DNA from: a virus
Virus record (IMG/VR): IMGVR_UViG_3300050821_008367
Span: 1-63,902 of that record
Length of the DNA: 63,902 nucleotides
Reading direction: 5' to 3' (one strand)
A model generated the notes under the pieces. That model was not told where the DNA came from, searched no databases, and saw nothing but the letters and a program-made list of their open reading frames with translations. Below are positions 34,168 to 42,500 of the stretch, piece by piece. The position numbers were made by a program, and so were the translations under genes. The stretch's first letter is position 1. Every line of letters starts with the position of its first letter.

Positions 34168-34783
34168 TTGTCAAGAGAAGGCACTCCATCAGCTGTGGAC
34201 TACCGAGTACCATCTCTGCCCTCTCGCAATTAACGCTCAGTTTTTGTCCTGTAACAAGGTTTGCGGCATCTTCATCTTGACCCGAGTAGAGATGGGCTCC
34301 CACTCGCAGGAATTCGTTTGGGGAATAAAACGACACAACCACGTCCCCTTTAAAGTCTCTGCGAATACCAGCCACGGTTCCCGTCACCACAATCGCGTTG
34401 CCAGCCAACTCCTGCTCGGCCTTCACTTCATTGGCATGAAACTTCAAATAAAGGTTCGACGCGGTCGTCCTGTAGGGCTGACGGTAGTTTGCCGATTCGA
34501 CCGGCTTCCCGGTTGGGTGATGGTCCGCAGTGCAGGCCTCGGTATACATATCGCTAATAATGCTCCCGGGGTGCTTCGGGTCGGCGTGTCCACTCTCAGA
34601 ACAGTCAGGATGATCTGGATTCCCGTCCCAACTGGGTGCCTGGGCTACCGGCGTGGCCTTATTTTCTGCCAGCTTGTGGTCTGGTAGAAGCTGAATCAAG
34701 ATACCCAGAAAAAGGCATATTGCAATTGTCGAAAACACCGCTATAGAAAACCTTTCTTTTCCCTTCACTCCGATTGGTTTCAC
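34151..34783 (-). CDS. Membrane-anchored OB-fold (tRNA_anti-like) protein, putative moron
   Basis: 210 residues. N-terminal transmembrane helix (FSTIAICLFLGILIQLL) after a basic start, a linker with Cys/His/Pro, then SNLYLKFHANEVKAEQEL followed by NAIVVTGTVAGIRRDF, which fits the OB-fold tRNA_anti-like family seen in bacterial lipoproteins and membrane proteins. It overlaps the tape measure by 17 nt and interrupts the conserved chaperone-tape measure pair. Not needed for a tail, so a lysogenic-conversion or exclusion function is a reasonable inference. Confidence 0.65.
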   Translation of the reverse strand: MKPIGVKGKERFSIAVFSTIAICLFLGILIQLLPDHKLAENKATPVAQAPSWDGNPDHPDCSESGHADPKHPGSIISDMYTEACTADHHPTGKPVESANYRQPYRTTASNLYLKFHANEVKAEQELAGNAIVVTGTVAGIRRDFKGDVVVSFYSPNEFLRVGAHLYSGQDEDAANLVTGQKLSVNCERAEMVLGSPQLMECLLLTNADGR

Positions 34784-34786
34784 GGT

Positions 34787-34936
34787 TCAGGACTCCTTCT
34801 GGTTATGCTTATCAACTTCCTTTTGATAATGCACCAGAACTGAGTACCATGACACCAAATCCTCGATGGCCATTGCGTCGATCTCCCCCGGAGAAATGCC
34901 CTTGGTCACCATCCAGCCAAGGGCCGGCAACGTCAT
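34787..34936 (-). CDS. Tail assembly chaperone C-terminal frame (E'-like)
   Basis: 49 residues (MTLPALGWMVTKGISPGEID...). The PGEIDAMAIEDLVSWYSVL segment is the pattern of the short GpE-type frame that in P2-like phages is joined to the E chaperone by a -1 frameshift. It starts 2 nt after the stop of the upstream gene and is in the -1 frame, which stays open well back into that gene. I could not find a classic slippery heptamer, so it may be independently translated. Contains an inverted pair of TTATCAA/TTGATAA heptamers. Confidence 0.7.
   Translation of the reverse strand: MTLPALGWMVTKGISPGEIDAMAIEDLVSWYSVLVHYQKEVDKHNQKES
34809..34829. promoter_or_regulatory. Inverted pair of TTATCAA/TTGATAA boxes
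   Basis: TTATCAA at 34809-34815 and TTGATAA at 34823-34829 are separated by 7 nt and form an inverted repeat about 14 bp centre to centre, which would place both on one DNA face after slightly more than one turn. It is the only head-to-head pair I found and lies upstream of the OB-fold moron gene, where a promoter for a lysogenically expressed gene would be expected. Confidence 0.35.
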
Positions 34937-34938
34937 AA

Positions 34939-35301
34939 TCAATCGTTGTCGGTCGGTTCCTCTGTCGCTTCCTCCATCTGGGCCTGGGCCAGCTTGGCCC
35001 TCTTCACTAAAGGGATGAGAGACTCGCCACCCTCCCCTAGAAGCTGCTGCGCGTCGTCAAAGTCAAGCGTATCTATGCTTTCCATCGCGATCTTCTGGCC
35101 ATCGATTGTTGCCAGACGGGCAATGATTGCAAAGACAATGCGGTAATGGTCGGCCTTGGGACCGGCCGCCATGAGCGCCAAACGCAGGTCGCGGCCATTA
35201 CCCCGATGGATTACCACATGCTTTCCGGATGGAAGGTTGAATTCGGCGCGGATGTCAGGCTGGACGGCTGCGGGGGCGACTGCTGGAATGGTGTTGTGCA
35301 T
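34939..35301 (-). CDS. Tail assembly chaperone (E-like)
   Basis: 120 residues. FNLPSGKHVVIHRGNGRDLR followed by RLATIDGQKIAMESIDTLDF resembles Mu gp41/P2 E tail assembly proteins, with an acidic C-terminus (EEATEEPTDND). It lies between the tube and tape measure genes. It should bind the tape measure before tube polymerisation. Confidence 0.8.
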   Translation of the reverse strand: MHNTIPAVAPAAVQPDIRAEFNLPSGKHVVIHRGNGRDLRLALMAAGPKADHYRIVFAIIARLATIDGQKIAMESIDTLDFDDAQQLLGEGGESLIPLVKRAKLAQAQMEEATEEPTDND

Positions 35302-35340
35302 TTCTTCTCCACCGGGTTCTTCCCGTAGGGGTTGGTTCGG

Positions 35341-35625
35341 TTATGTCCCTTGCGAGACGTTAAGGCGCGCATACGCCCGATCGGTGATGTAGCCCATGAA
35401 AGTGTTGGCGCCGACCGTGATGAATTCTGGCGGCCCACCTGGCTTGATGGCCAGGCCGGTCTGCGGCGTCACGGCAACCGGCTGCGAAGAGCCCAGCGCG
35501 ATGTAGGCGACATCCGGTCCCAGGTTGATGATCCGGAGCGTTGTGCCCGAGATTGCGACACTCTGCGCGGCCACGGTGGCGACCACCTGCTGCGTAGAGG
35601 TCGGTGCATATCCGTTTGCGGCCAT
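35341..35625 (-). CDS. Small beta-rich hypothetical tail-region protein
   Basis: 94 residues. AISGTTLRIINLGPDVAYIA and PPEFITVGANTFMGYITD suggest a small all-beta domain. Located between the tube and chaperone genes, so probably a virion component. No family recognised. Confidence 0.6.
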   Translation of the reverse strand: MAANGYAPTSTQQVVATVAAQSVAISGTTLRIINLGPDVAYIALGSSQPVAVTPQTGLAIKPGGPPEFITVGANTFMGYITDRAYARLNVSQGT

Positions 35626-35641
35626 CGACTAACCTCCGAGA

Positions 35642-36160
35642 TCAATTCCCGGTATTTGCGCGGAAGGTGGCGAGTTGATCGACGCCACCGACAACGTACT
35701 GATTCGAGAACACGTCATAGAGGTAGGCGAGTTCTCCGCCGATATAAAGTTCGACGTGGTACACGTCCAGGGTGGTCGTATATTCAACTAGCTCTTGGGC
35801 TTTGGCGGTGATCGGTCCGATATCCAAGGGCATGCCGGTGAAGTTATAGATAACGGGCTGTTCGAGCACTTCACCCGCAGCCGTCAGGGTTTGCAGGTCG
35901 CCCAGCGCAGAGAACTGCGACATCTGAACAACTGATAGCTGGCTCAGCGTCGAAGAGTCGAACGAACTCCATTTTATTGATCCCTCGAGCGCTTCCATGC
36001 CGGTCGGGATCTTGAGCTTGCCGAACATGCCCAGGCCGCGGTAATCAGCCCGCATGCCCTTGGGTTGAGGGATCTTGATCTCGGCCGCGCGCCCGAGAAG
36101 ACTGGTTCCCGCTAAATACACGTTCAAATTTGCGAGACTGTTGACGCTAAGGTTAGCCAT
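35642..36160 (-). CDS. FII: Major tail tube protein (FII-like)
   Basis: 172 residues. VYLAGTSLLGRAAEIKIPQP at the start, GMEALEGSIKWSSFDSSTL and DVYHVELYIGGELAYLYDVF match P2 FII tube proteins; length is as in P2 (172 residues). It forms the inner tube of the contractile tail. Confidence 0.92.
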   Translation of the reverse strand: MANLSVNSLANLNVYLAGTSLLGRAAEIKIPQPKGMRADYRGLGMFGKLKIPTGMEALEGSIKWSSFDSSTLSQLSVVQMSQFSALGDLQTLTAAGEVLEQPVIYNFTGMPLDIGPITAKAQELVEYTTTLDVYHVELYIGGELAYLYDVFSNQYVVGGVDQLATFRANTGN

Positions 36161-36611
36161 AGATCACCATTTCCTTCTTGGTCTCTTTCGGGTGGCACGA
36201 AGAGCAAAGCGTCTGCCCATTGTCCACGTCATAACGTAATTCAGGGAAAACTCTGACGGGCAACTTGTGGTGTGCGTGTTCCTCAAGGCCTGACAGGTTA
36301 GTTTTGCCGCACACTTGGCATGTGTGGTTGTCGCGCTGTTTGACTTTCCGACGCCAGGCGAGATCGTGCGAGTTGCCCCGGTTCTTGCCGTGCTTTGTTT
36401 TGATTTTGGCGAGGACCAAACGCCGCAAGCAACCGCAACTCTGACTCAGACCCCATCGAAGAGCATAGCCAATGATGACTTTCGTGTTTCCGCAGTCGCA
36501 CGCACATAGCCAGCGGAGATGCGGTGACCCATCGGCTGGCGCGACCATGCTGAGGGCTATGAGCCTCCCAAAGCGTCGTCCAGTCAGATCGATAAGCTTA
36601 TTGCTGCCCAC
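36153..36611 (-). CDS. HNH homing-type endonuclease inserted between sheath and tube
   Basis: 152 residues from GTG at 36611, 10 nt after the sheath stop and preceded by GGGG. An N-terminal DLTGRRFGRLIALS...CACDCGN...SCGC zinc module and a C-terminal HNH site (CQVCGKTN, EEHAHHKLPVRV, NGQTLCSSCHPKE) match phage homing nucleases. It ends with an 8-nt overlap with the tube gene. Sheath and tube are normally adjacent, so this is a clean insertion. Confidence 0.9.
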   Translation of the reverse strand: MGSNKLIDLTGRRFGRLIALSMVAPADGSPHLRWLCACDCGNTKVIIGYALRWGLSQSCGCLRRLVLAKIKTKHGKNRGNSHDLAWRRKVKQRDNHTCQVCGKTNLSGLEEHAHHKLPVRVFPELRYDVDNGQTLCSSCHPKETKKEMVIYG

Positions 36612-36621
36612 CTGATTACCC

Positions 36622-38931
36622 CTATGCTGTCGGCAAAACTTGCTGCGCATTATTGTTGCTGGTTACGGTCGGCCCGAGATTAGACAACAGAGCCGTGTCT
36701 ACAAAAAATTGGTACACAATCTGCTCCGCGGGCGGCGGCGGCATTACGTTCACTTCGAACGTCAACTGGCCGGCCTGCAGGCTGGGCACCGGGTTATCCG
36801 CGGGGTTGTAGATAATCGCGCTGCCCGGCAACAGGGCGCCCTGCTGGATCAGCTTGCGCAGGAAGCCGTTCACTGCAGTCAGAATGCTGTTTATCAGGCC
36901 GTTGGTGATCGGCTGATCGACGAACGGCAGGCTCGCGACCTGGATGCTCTGTTCGATAACGTCCAGCGTGCGGCGGACCGGAATGAAGGTCGTCACCGCA
37001 GTGCTAGACGGGAACGAGCTTGCCCGGTTGCCCCACACACGGTATCCGGTCCCGAAGCCGTTGAACTCGGTCAGGATGCCGGCGGCATTGAGTGTGTTGG
37101 TGTCGGAGCCGGGATCGTAGGCGCTCATGTAGAGTGAAACGTCCGGTCCGAGGGTCCCGACAATAGCCGTATTCGACGGGCTGAACCAGAAGCCGCTTGC
37201 GAGGTCCTTGGCCGATGTGGCGCCCGCCACCCACTGGCTGTACGGGCTTTCGACCGTCCCGGTGGCGTAGGTGTAGCCGATGACGCCTTGCGGGCTGATG
37301 GTCACGCCGGTGGGCAAGAGCGCGATGGCGGTTTTCAACTGGTACGGGAAGCAGAGCACCAGCCGGTCCGACGCCTGATTGAACGCGTTGCCCTGGACGC
37401 CACGGTTGGCAACCGCTGTGGCCACGCTGGTCTGCTGTGGCGCGTCAGTGAATGCGATCGCGCGGATCTTGTTCGCCATCGAGAGCAATGCCGCGCTGGT
37501 GGCCGTATCGGTGAAGGTCGGCGTGATGAGCAGCTTCGCGAAGATGCCCATAGTCTGGAAGGTCGTTTGCAGCGCCTGGATGCCGGTGTAAACGCCGGCG
37601 GTGACGCTTCCTATGATGTCGCTCGATGCAACCTTAGACGGGTCGCAGTAGGAGCCGGCCACCTGAAGCGACTGCGCGGACGTGATGGCGCCGCCGGCCT
37701 TGGTGTAGAGCAGGCCGTTGACGTAATCGATGGTGTAGTCGGTGTTCTCGACGTAGGTCGTCGAGCCGGCTGCGTTCTTTACTACCACTGTGGTTGGAGG
37801 ACCGGCGAACGTTAGGTTGAACAGCGCGCCGGTACCCGATCCCGACGTCGCCGACTGGGAAACAGGATTGGCCGGGATGGCTGAATAGGTGCCCGGGGTC
37901 GAGACCGTCGCGGTCAGGACGCCGAAGATACCGGTATTGAACGTCGCGCCGAGGCCGTTGCCGGTGCTGCTCGCCTGCGTGAAGGTTGCGCTGTTCACCG
38001 TGAAGCTTCCGGGGTTCACGATGTTGAAGGTGTTCACCCCCATGATGACGTTGAGTTCGGCGCCGACCAGGCCTGCGCCGGTTACCGGCTCTGTGGCCAA
38101 GGCTGTCGGGTTGGTCGTGTAGGAGCCCGCAAGCGAGATCGAGAGAACTGCCGTGATGGCGCCGCCGGAGACGGTCACCGAGGCCTGGAAGCGCGTCCCG
38201 GTGCCGGTGGTGCCCGTAACGGTTTGGGTTCCGTTGGTGCCGCCGGATCCGCCGGCCGCGACCGTTGCCGATACGACCTTGGTCGACGTGACGGCCAGGA
38301 CGGGCGCAACCGAGGAGGTGCCGCCCGTCAGCGTGATGCCATCGCCTGGCGCGTAGCTGTGCGATGCCGAGCCGCCGGCCGCGTTCAGGGCAAGGGAGAC
38401 TAGTTGTGTGGTCGCGACGGTGAGTACGGCCGCCACCGAGAACGTTCCGCCACCGACCGTGATGGTGTCACCCGTCGCGTAGCTTGCGCCCGCCGCGCCG
38501 CCAGGGTAGAACACTGAATCCATCGAGAGCGTGGACAGTGGCGTGTTCGGCAGGCCCGGGCCGATCAGGCCCATGTGGCCAAGGCTGATGGGGACTGCAT
38601 TCGAGACTGGTCCGGTGATTGGGTTGATCGAGAAGGAGCTTTGATGCACCAGCGGGTTGAACACGTCGATCACGATCACGGCACCCGCACCCTGTTCCTG
38701 GATGTCCACCAGTGCACCCGGGATCGTGTAGCCGGCAATGACCTTTCCGAACTTCGACGCCTGATTCTGCGACGTCACTAGCGTCGGGGCATTGACGCCG
38801 GGGCCGGTGCCCGAAGGGACGGACCACTGCGGAGCGGAGCCGATCAGCCCGATAACGGCAGAGTTGACGACCTGGACAGTTACGCCGCCGTTCGAGACCT
38901 CAGTTACGGTGATCCCATGAAAGAAGGCCAT
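36622..38931 (-). CDS. FI: Tail sheath protein with large inserted domain
   Basis: 769 residues against about 390-500 for usual P2-like sheaths. The N-terminus (FFHGITVTEVSNGG) and the last 370 residues (DIIGSVTAGVYTGIQALQTT, ...FGTGYRVWGNRASSFPSS, FIPVRRTLDVIEQSIQVA) are standard sheath. Between about residues 130 and 375 lies a Gly/Ser/Thr/Val-rich beta region with repeats such as YATGDTITVGGGTFSVAAVL and YAPGDGITLTGGTSSVAPVL. The insert would decorate the tail outside. Sheath contraction drives DNA injection. Confidence 0.93.
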   Translation of the reverse strand: MAFFHGITVTEVSNGGVTVQVVNSAVIGLIGSAPQWSVPSGTGPGVNAPTLVTSQNQASKFGKVIAGYTIPGALVDIQEQGAGAVIVIDVFNPLVHQSSFSINPITGPVSNAVPISLGHMGLIGPGLPNTPLSTLSMDSVFYPGGAAGASYATGDTITVGGGTFSVAAVLTVATTQLVSLALNAAGGSASHSYAPGDGITLTGGTSSVAPVLAVTSTKVVSATVAAGGSGGTNGTQTVTGTTGTGTRFQASVTVSGGAITAVLSISLAGSYTTNPTALATEPVTGAGLVGAELNVIMGVNTFNIVNPGSFTVNSATFTQASSTGNGLGATFNTGIFGVLTATVSTPGTYSAIPANPVSQSATSGSGTGALFNLTFAGPPTTVVVKNAAGSTTYVENTDYTIDYVNGLLYTKAGGAITSAQSLQVAGSYCDPSKVASSDIIGSVTAGVYTGIQALQTTFQTMGIFAKLLITPTFTDTATSAALLSMANKIRAIAFTDAPQQTSVATAVANRGVQGNAFNQASDRLVLCFPYQLKTAIALLPTGVTISPQGVIGYTYATGTVESPYSQWVAGATSAKDLASGFWFSPSNTAIVGTLGPDVSLYMSAYDPGSDTNTLNAAGILTEFNGFGTGYRVWGNRASSFPSSTAVTTFIPVRRTLDVIEQSIQVASLPFVDQPITNGLINSILTAVNGFLRKLIQQGALLPGSAIIYNPADNPVPSLQAGQLTFEVNVMPPPPAEQIVYQFFVDTALLSNLGPTVTSNNNAQQVLPTA

Positions 38932-38943
38932 TTGAGTTACTCC

Positions 38944-39579
38944 TTACCCGCCATTCAGCGGTGAGGTTTGTCCCGGCGTGACGATAACCTGATCGCCAGA
39001 CGGCTGAACGTTCACTATCTCTTTGATCAGGTTCGCCAGTGCATATTGTGGCAGAAGTTTCGGCCGGAGGGTTACGACATTAAGCGTCATATCGTAGAGC
39101 CACACGCGGCCTTGCGAGTCCTGCTCGTTGAACCGTTCTTCGGTGAAGTAGGCGTTGCGGCAGCCCTGCGGCTGGAAGCCTTCAAGCGCGGCCTCGATGG
39201 CGTCGATCAGGGCATACACGGAACCTGCTCCGCTCAATGCCCATGCGGTTTGCCGCGCTTCGACGTGCACCTTGAACTGAAGGGTGCGCTCCTGGACCAT
39301 GGACGACGTTGCGAGCGGCTTTGAGAAAGTCGTATTGCTGTAGGAGATCAGCACGAACGCGATCTTGGTCAGATCGGCCCACCAGGTGTCGAGATCGAAG
39401 TTGGGGAAAACGTAGATGGGGATTGATAAGACAGGAGACAGCGCGGCGAAGAAGCTGGTCAGCTGCGCGGCAATCTGATTTTGGATGGTGTCGACCGTAA
39501 GGGACGCGGATTCCGTGCGCCCCGCCCATGCGGTGGGGTCGATGACAACCGGAAGCGATCCATAGGGCGGCAGTGGCAT
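38944..39579 (-). CDS. Gp37-like tail protein (Mu gp37/DUF1834-like)
   Basis: 211 residues. ALIDAIEAALEGFQPQGCRN, EERFNEQDSQGRVWLYDMTL match the DUF1834/Gp37 group, which lies just before the sheath gene in Mu-like tails and is thought to be a tail terminator. Order and spacing (12 nt) to the sheath support this. Confidence 0.75.
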   Translation of the reverse strand: MPLPPYGSLPVVIDPTAWAGRTESASLTVDTIQNQIAAQLTSFFAALSPVLSIPIYVFPNFDLDTWWADLTKIAFVLISYSNTTFSKPLATSSMVQERTLQFKVHVEARQTAWALSGAGSVYALIDAIEAALEGFQPQGCRNAYFTEERFNEQDSQGRVWLYDMTLNVVTLRPKLLPQYALANLIKEIVNVQPSGDQVIVTPGQTSPLNGG

Positions 39580-39585
39580 TTCTGT

Positions 39586-39996
39586 TTAGGCGACTCCCAA
39601 TTCCTGCGACATCTTGTTGGCCGAAGCGGCTTTCTTCTGCGCGATCTTCATGTGCTCTGAGGCTCCCATCGGCAGGCCGTCGCGAAAAGAGCGTGCGGCA
39701 TCCTGGAAGTGGTCCGCGGCATCACGGTGCATCGATTGCGCCTGAAGGTGCTGCGCTTTCTGGTCGACGGTCAGGGTTGCCGGCTGTGTCCCTTCGCGGT
39801 AATACCCGTACGCCTTGCTCGAATGCTTGTCGGCCATCTCGCGGTGGTGCATGGCGTGCGCGGTAGCCAGGTGCATCTGCTCATCGTTCTTGCCGTCACT
39901 CTTCGCGGATTTCGCGACCCGGCAAAGGTGGCAGCGGCAGCTGGTGACGTGCTTGGCGATCGATCCTGCGCGGTCGTGATTGATGGTTCCGAACAT
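39586..39996 (-). CDS. Helical His-rich hypothetical protein
   Basis: 136 residues. CRCHLCRV near residue 20 is a possible metal site, followed by His/Ala/Lys-rich helices (HAMHHREMADKHSSKA, SMHRDAADHFQDAARSF). It resembles part of the His-rich scaffold region in the protease protein at 45469. Unknown role in head-tail region. Confidence 0.55.
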   Translation of the reverse strand: MFGTINHDRAGSIAKHVTSCRCHLCRVAKSAKSDGKNDEQMHLATAHAMHHREMADKHSSKAYGYYREGTQPATLTVDQKAQHLQAQSMHRDAADHFQDAARSFRDGLPMGASEHMKIAQKKAASANKMSQELGVA

Positions 39997-39999
39997 GTC

Positions 40000-40464
40000 T
40001 TACCTCGAATGTGGCAGCACGATCTCTACGCCAAAGTTCATCTTGCTCTGCCGCTGGGGATAGCTACCGGTGATCACCAGCGTCCGGTGGTTGATCCAGG
40101 CCTCTTGCACCAGGCCGCTAAGGGTGTTCTGTGCCGTGGGCCCGCATGCGCCCTGGATTGCATTTTCGACCGCATCGGCCAGGTTATTGAGGTTCGAGAT
40201 GGCGGTTTCGTCGGGGACTTCGCCCTGCATCGAGACGACCGAGAGGTTGCACAGGAGTGACACTTTCGCGGGTGCGAACCGGACGCTGCGGTCGTAGATT
40301 TCTCCGGTCTCGAGCATGAAGAACGCCGGGTACTGCTCCGCGGCAAGCTGTGAATCAGGAACGGGGCGCCGCCCACCGTAGTTGAACGGCTTGCCCGTGC
40401 CCAGCAGCGCGGCAGAGAGCTGTGTGAAGAAAGCGGAGTAAATCGCCTCTCTGCCTAAGGCCAT
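40000..40464 (-). CDS. Putative tail terminator/completion protein
   Basis: 154 residues from MALGREAIYS, overlapping the DUF6527 gene by 10 nt. AIYSAFFTQLSAALLGTGKP, ...EQYPAFFMLETGE and NNLADAVENAIQG have the layout of small phage tail-terminator proteins. Family assignment is tentative; position between virion morphogenesis and Gp37-like genes fits. Confidence 0.6.
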   Translation of the reverse strand: MALGREAIYSAFFTQLSAALLGTGKPFNYGGRRPVPDSQLAAEQYPAFFMLETGEIYDRSVRFAPAKVSLLCNLSVVSMQGEVPDETAISNLNNLADAVENAIQGACGPTAQNTLSGLVQEAWINHRTLVITGSYPQRQSKMNFGVEIVLPHSR

Positions 40465-40745
40465 AATCCACCCCACTCTGGAATATCGACCGTCTGGCCA
40501 GCGAGCGCGTGCGTGCAATCAGCAAGAAACTGGATGCGTCCATCAGTTACAAAGGAATGGCAAATCGGAACAGTGGGATTCAAACCGCCAACGTTGTAAA
40601 GAATTGAGGGCTGCAGTGTTGGTGTCTCCAGTGAGCCATTCCACTGCCAGGCGTGCGAACCTTCGACGGGAACCACGTGCGCAGTATTGCACCCGGGGCA
40701 ATGAAATCCGATGTGGCCGGCGGAGACTTTTTCCAGTTTCGCCAT
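40455..40745 (-). CDS. DUF6527-like protein (copy 2)
   Basis: 96 residues. FHCPGCNTAH, HAWQWNGSLETPTLQPS, CHSFVTDGRIQFLADCTH and LAGQTVDIPEWG are nearly colinear with the copy at 16569-16859. Two paralogues in one phage, one in the tail region and one near the lysis genes, suggest gene duplication or two separate acquisitions. Function unknown. Confidence 0.8.
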   Translation of the reverse strand: MAKLEKVSAGHIGFHCPGCNTAHVVPVEGSHAWQWNGSLETPTLQPSILYNVGGLNPTVPICHSFVTDGRIQFLADCTHALAGQTVDIPEWGGLWP

Positions 40746-41326
40746 TACTCACCCGCCTCCTTGAGCGCTTCATTGATCGCCTCGTGCAACTGGTTCTCAA
40801 TCCAGTCTCGGTTCGCATCGCGGGTCGGCCCAACGGTCGGCCGTGCAGGGATCGTCACTGAATCGACCAGCACGAACAGCGGGAACAGCTGACCGTCTCT
40901 GGTGCCGTACATGATCTTGCCGCGCACAAACGTTTTGTAACCGGCCGCCTCGGCATCACGGGGGCTGAACCGTGCGACGCCGGCATCGGTCAGCGCGGCA
41001 TCGAGCGGGATTGCCAGGTGCTGCGCTGTCTTCGGCGTGATGGTGGCGCCGAACTCCTGAACGGGCGGGTAAGGCAGGCCTTGGCCGACCAGCAGGCCGC
41101 CGCGCAAACCATATTCGTCTTCTTCGACCGCCATCATGGCGCCGGACCGCCGCATGTCACCGCTGCGCACATGGAGGCCTGATTCTTCGAAGTGCTCCCG
41201 GTAGTATGTCGCAAGGTGCTCACCGACAATGCCCAACCTCTTCCGCGCAGAGCGGCGCACGGCCGGGCCAAGATTCTTCACTTTGGCCGCGATCGTGTCT
41301 TTGCCCTGAATGGAGAAGTTGATCAT
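40745..41326 (-). CDS. Virion morphogenesis/tail completion protein (S-like)
   Basis: 193 residues. The segment HVRSGDMRRSGAM, QEFGATITPKTAQHLAIPLD and PARPTVGPTRDAN are typical of P2 S/HK97 gp10-like virion morphogenesis proteins that complete the head-tail junction. Confidence 0.82.
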   Translation of the reverse strand: MINFSIQGKDTIAAKVKNLGPAVRRSARKRLGIVGEHLATYYREHFEESGLHVRSGDMRRSGAMMAVEEDEYGLRGGLLVGQGLPYPPVQEFGATITPKTAQHLAIPLDAALTDAGVARFSPRDAEAAGYKTFVRGKIMYGTRDGQLFPLFVLVDSVTIPARPTVGPTRDANRDWIENQLHEAINEALKEAGE

Positions 41327-41328
41327 CG

Positions 41329-42084
41329 TTAGCTCAGCGTGACTCCGACGTTGGTGGTCGAGTACCAGATGCCATTGAAGGCGCGGAAGGTGATCGCGTT
41401 GCCGATGGCCGCGGCAAAGGTCGCGATATGGAGCGAACCATTGATCTTGTTCGCCGGCGTGGTGACGGTGTGAGCCGCAGCCGTGGTCGAGATGAACGAA
41501 ATAGTCATGCCGTCCTGACCGCCGGCCGAAGGCGCGCCCGCGATCGGAGCCGCCATGGTCAGCGCAGCAGCCGAAGCGTCGGTGATCATCACCAACCCGG
41601 GAGCAGTAACGGCGCCCGATACGGCAGCGGCCGTGACCGGTTCCTGGACCGCAACAACCTGCAGCTGTGTCGTGTTGAAGGGCGGCGTAGTCGGCGCCGT
41701 ATTGGCCACCAGGCCGTTATCGACCAGCGACGTCGCGGTCAGGTTCGACGCGATCAGTCCTTGCGCCGCGCCACCGACGGTGCGGTAGACGTCGTACGTC
41801 ACCGGCGTCTGCGCACCCTGGTTTTGCGGAGCCGTCCAGCTGATCGTGTTGAAGGCCGTAGCCGACAGCGTAGCCGCGCCGACCGTGGTCGAAGTGGCTG
41901 CTGATGGAGCAACGCCGCCATTGGTCTTCGCGACCACCACATAGGTTTGCGTGGTAGCGCTGCCGCCGGTGGGCGTGACGGTAACCACGGGAGGAACGAT
42001 CGGGTTCGCCAGAGCCGATGCAAGCAATGCTGCAATGACGTCGGACTGCTGAGCCGATGGGCTAGGAAGCTGGAGGTTTGCCAT
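41329..42084 (-). CDS. Fibronectin-III/Ig-like decorating protein
   Basis: 251 residues. PVVTVTPTGGSATTQTYVVV, NTISWTAPQNQGAQTPVTYD and VYRTVGG form an FN3-like domain, followed by a Thr/Ala-rich second beta domain (ISFISTTAAAHTVTTPANK). Probably a capsid or connector decoration. No head-specific signature. Confidence 0.6.
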   Translation of the reverse strand: MANLQLPSPSAQQSDVIAALLASALANPIVPPVVTVTPTGGSATTQTYVVVAKTNGGVAPSAATSTTVGAATLSATAFNTISWTAPQNQGAQTPVTYDVYRTVGGAAQGLIASNLTATSLVDNGLVANTAPTTPPFNTTQLQVVAVQEPVTAAAVSGAVTAPGLVMITDASAAALTMAAPIAGAPSAGGQDGMTISFISTTAAAHTVTTPANKINGSLHIATFAAAIGNAITFRAFNGIWYSTTNVGVTLS

Positions 42085-42119
42085 GATTGAAAAGTCTCCC
42101 TTCGATTACCTGAAGCTGG

Positions 42120-42500
42120 TTACTGCAATGCGCAAAGAAGTACGGCGCCCTGCATCGGCGCGAGGTAGAACGTGATCTGCCTTCCGAGTTGCGTGTAATC
42201 TGTGCCCAGAAACTGCAGGATGCCCCCCTGCCAGATGTTGAATAGGGCAGACGGCGATGGATTGAACGGCAGATAGAAGATTTGGTTGGTGCCGTCCGCG
42301 ACGCCCACCAGTTGGCTTATCGTGCCGCTCGATGGATTGGTCGGCGGCGGCGCGCTGGCGAAGCGCACGAATCCGTCCGCAAACAGGCGCGCGATCTGAT
42401 TGGGATCGCTCACCGTGAACGCTCCGCTCGATACGGGATAGTTCACCCCAAGGACCGTAACCGAAGTTACGCCCGCGGGTGCCGCGAACGTTACGCTCAT
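42120..42500 (-). CDS. Hypothetical head-region beta protein
   Basis: 126 residues. VTSVTVLGVNYPVSSGAFTV and DPNQIARLFADGFVRFA in the first half, then NQIFYLPFNPSPSALFNIW, with a design like small capsid-associated proteins. The start ATG overlaps the TGA of the upstream small gene. Function unknown. Confidence 0.6.
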   Translation of the reverse strand: MSVTFAAPAGVTSVTVLGVNYPVSSGAFTVSDPNQIARLFADGFVRFASAPPPTNPSSGTISQLVGVADGTNQIFYLPFNPSPSALFNIWQGGILQFLGTDYTQLGRQITFYLAPMQGAVLLCALQ

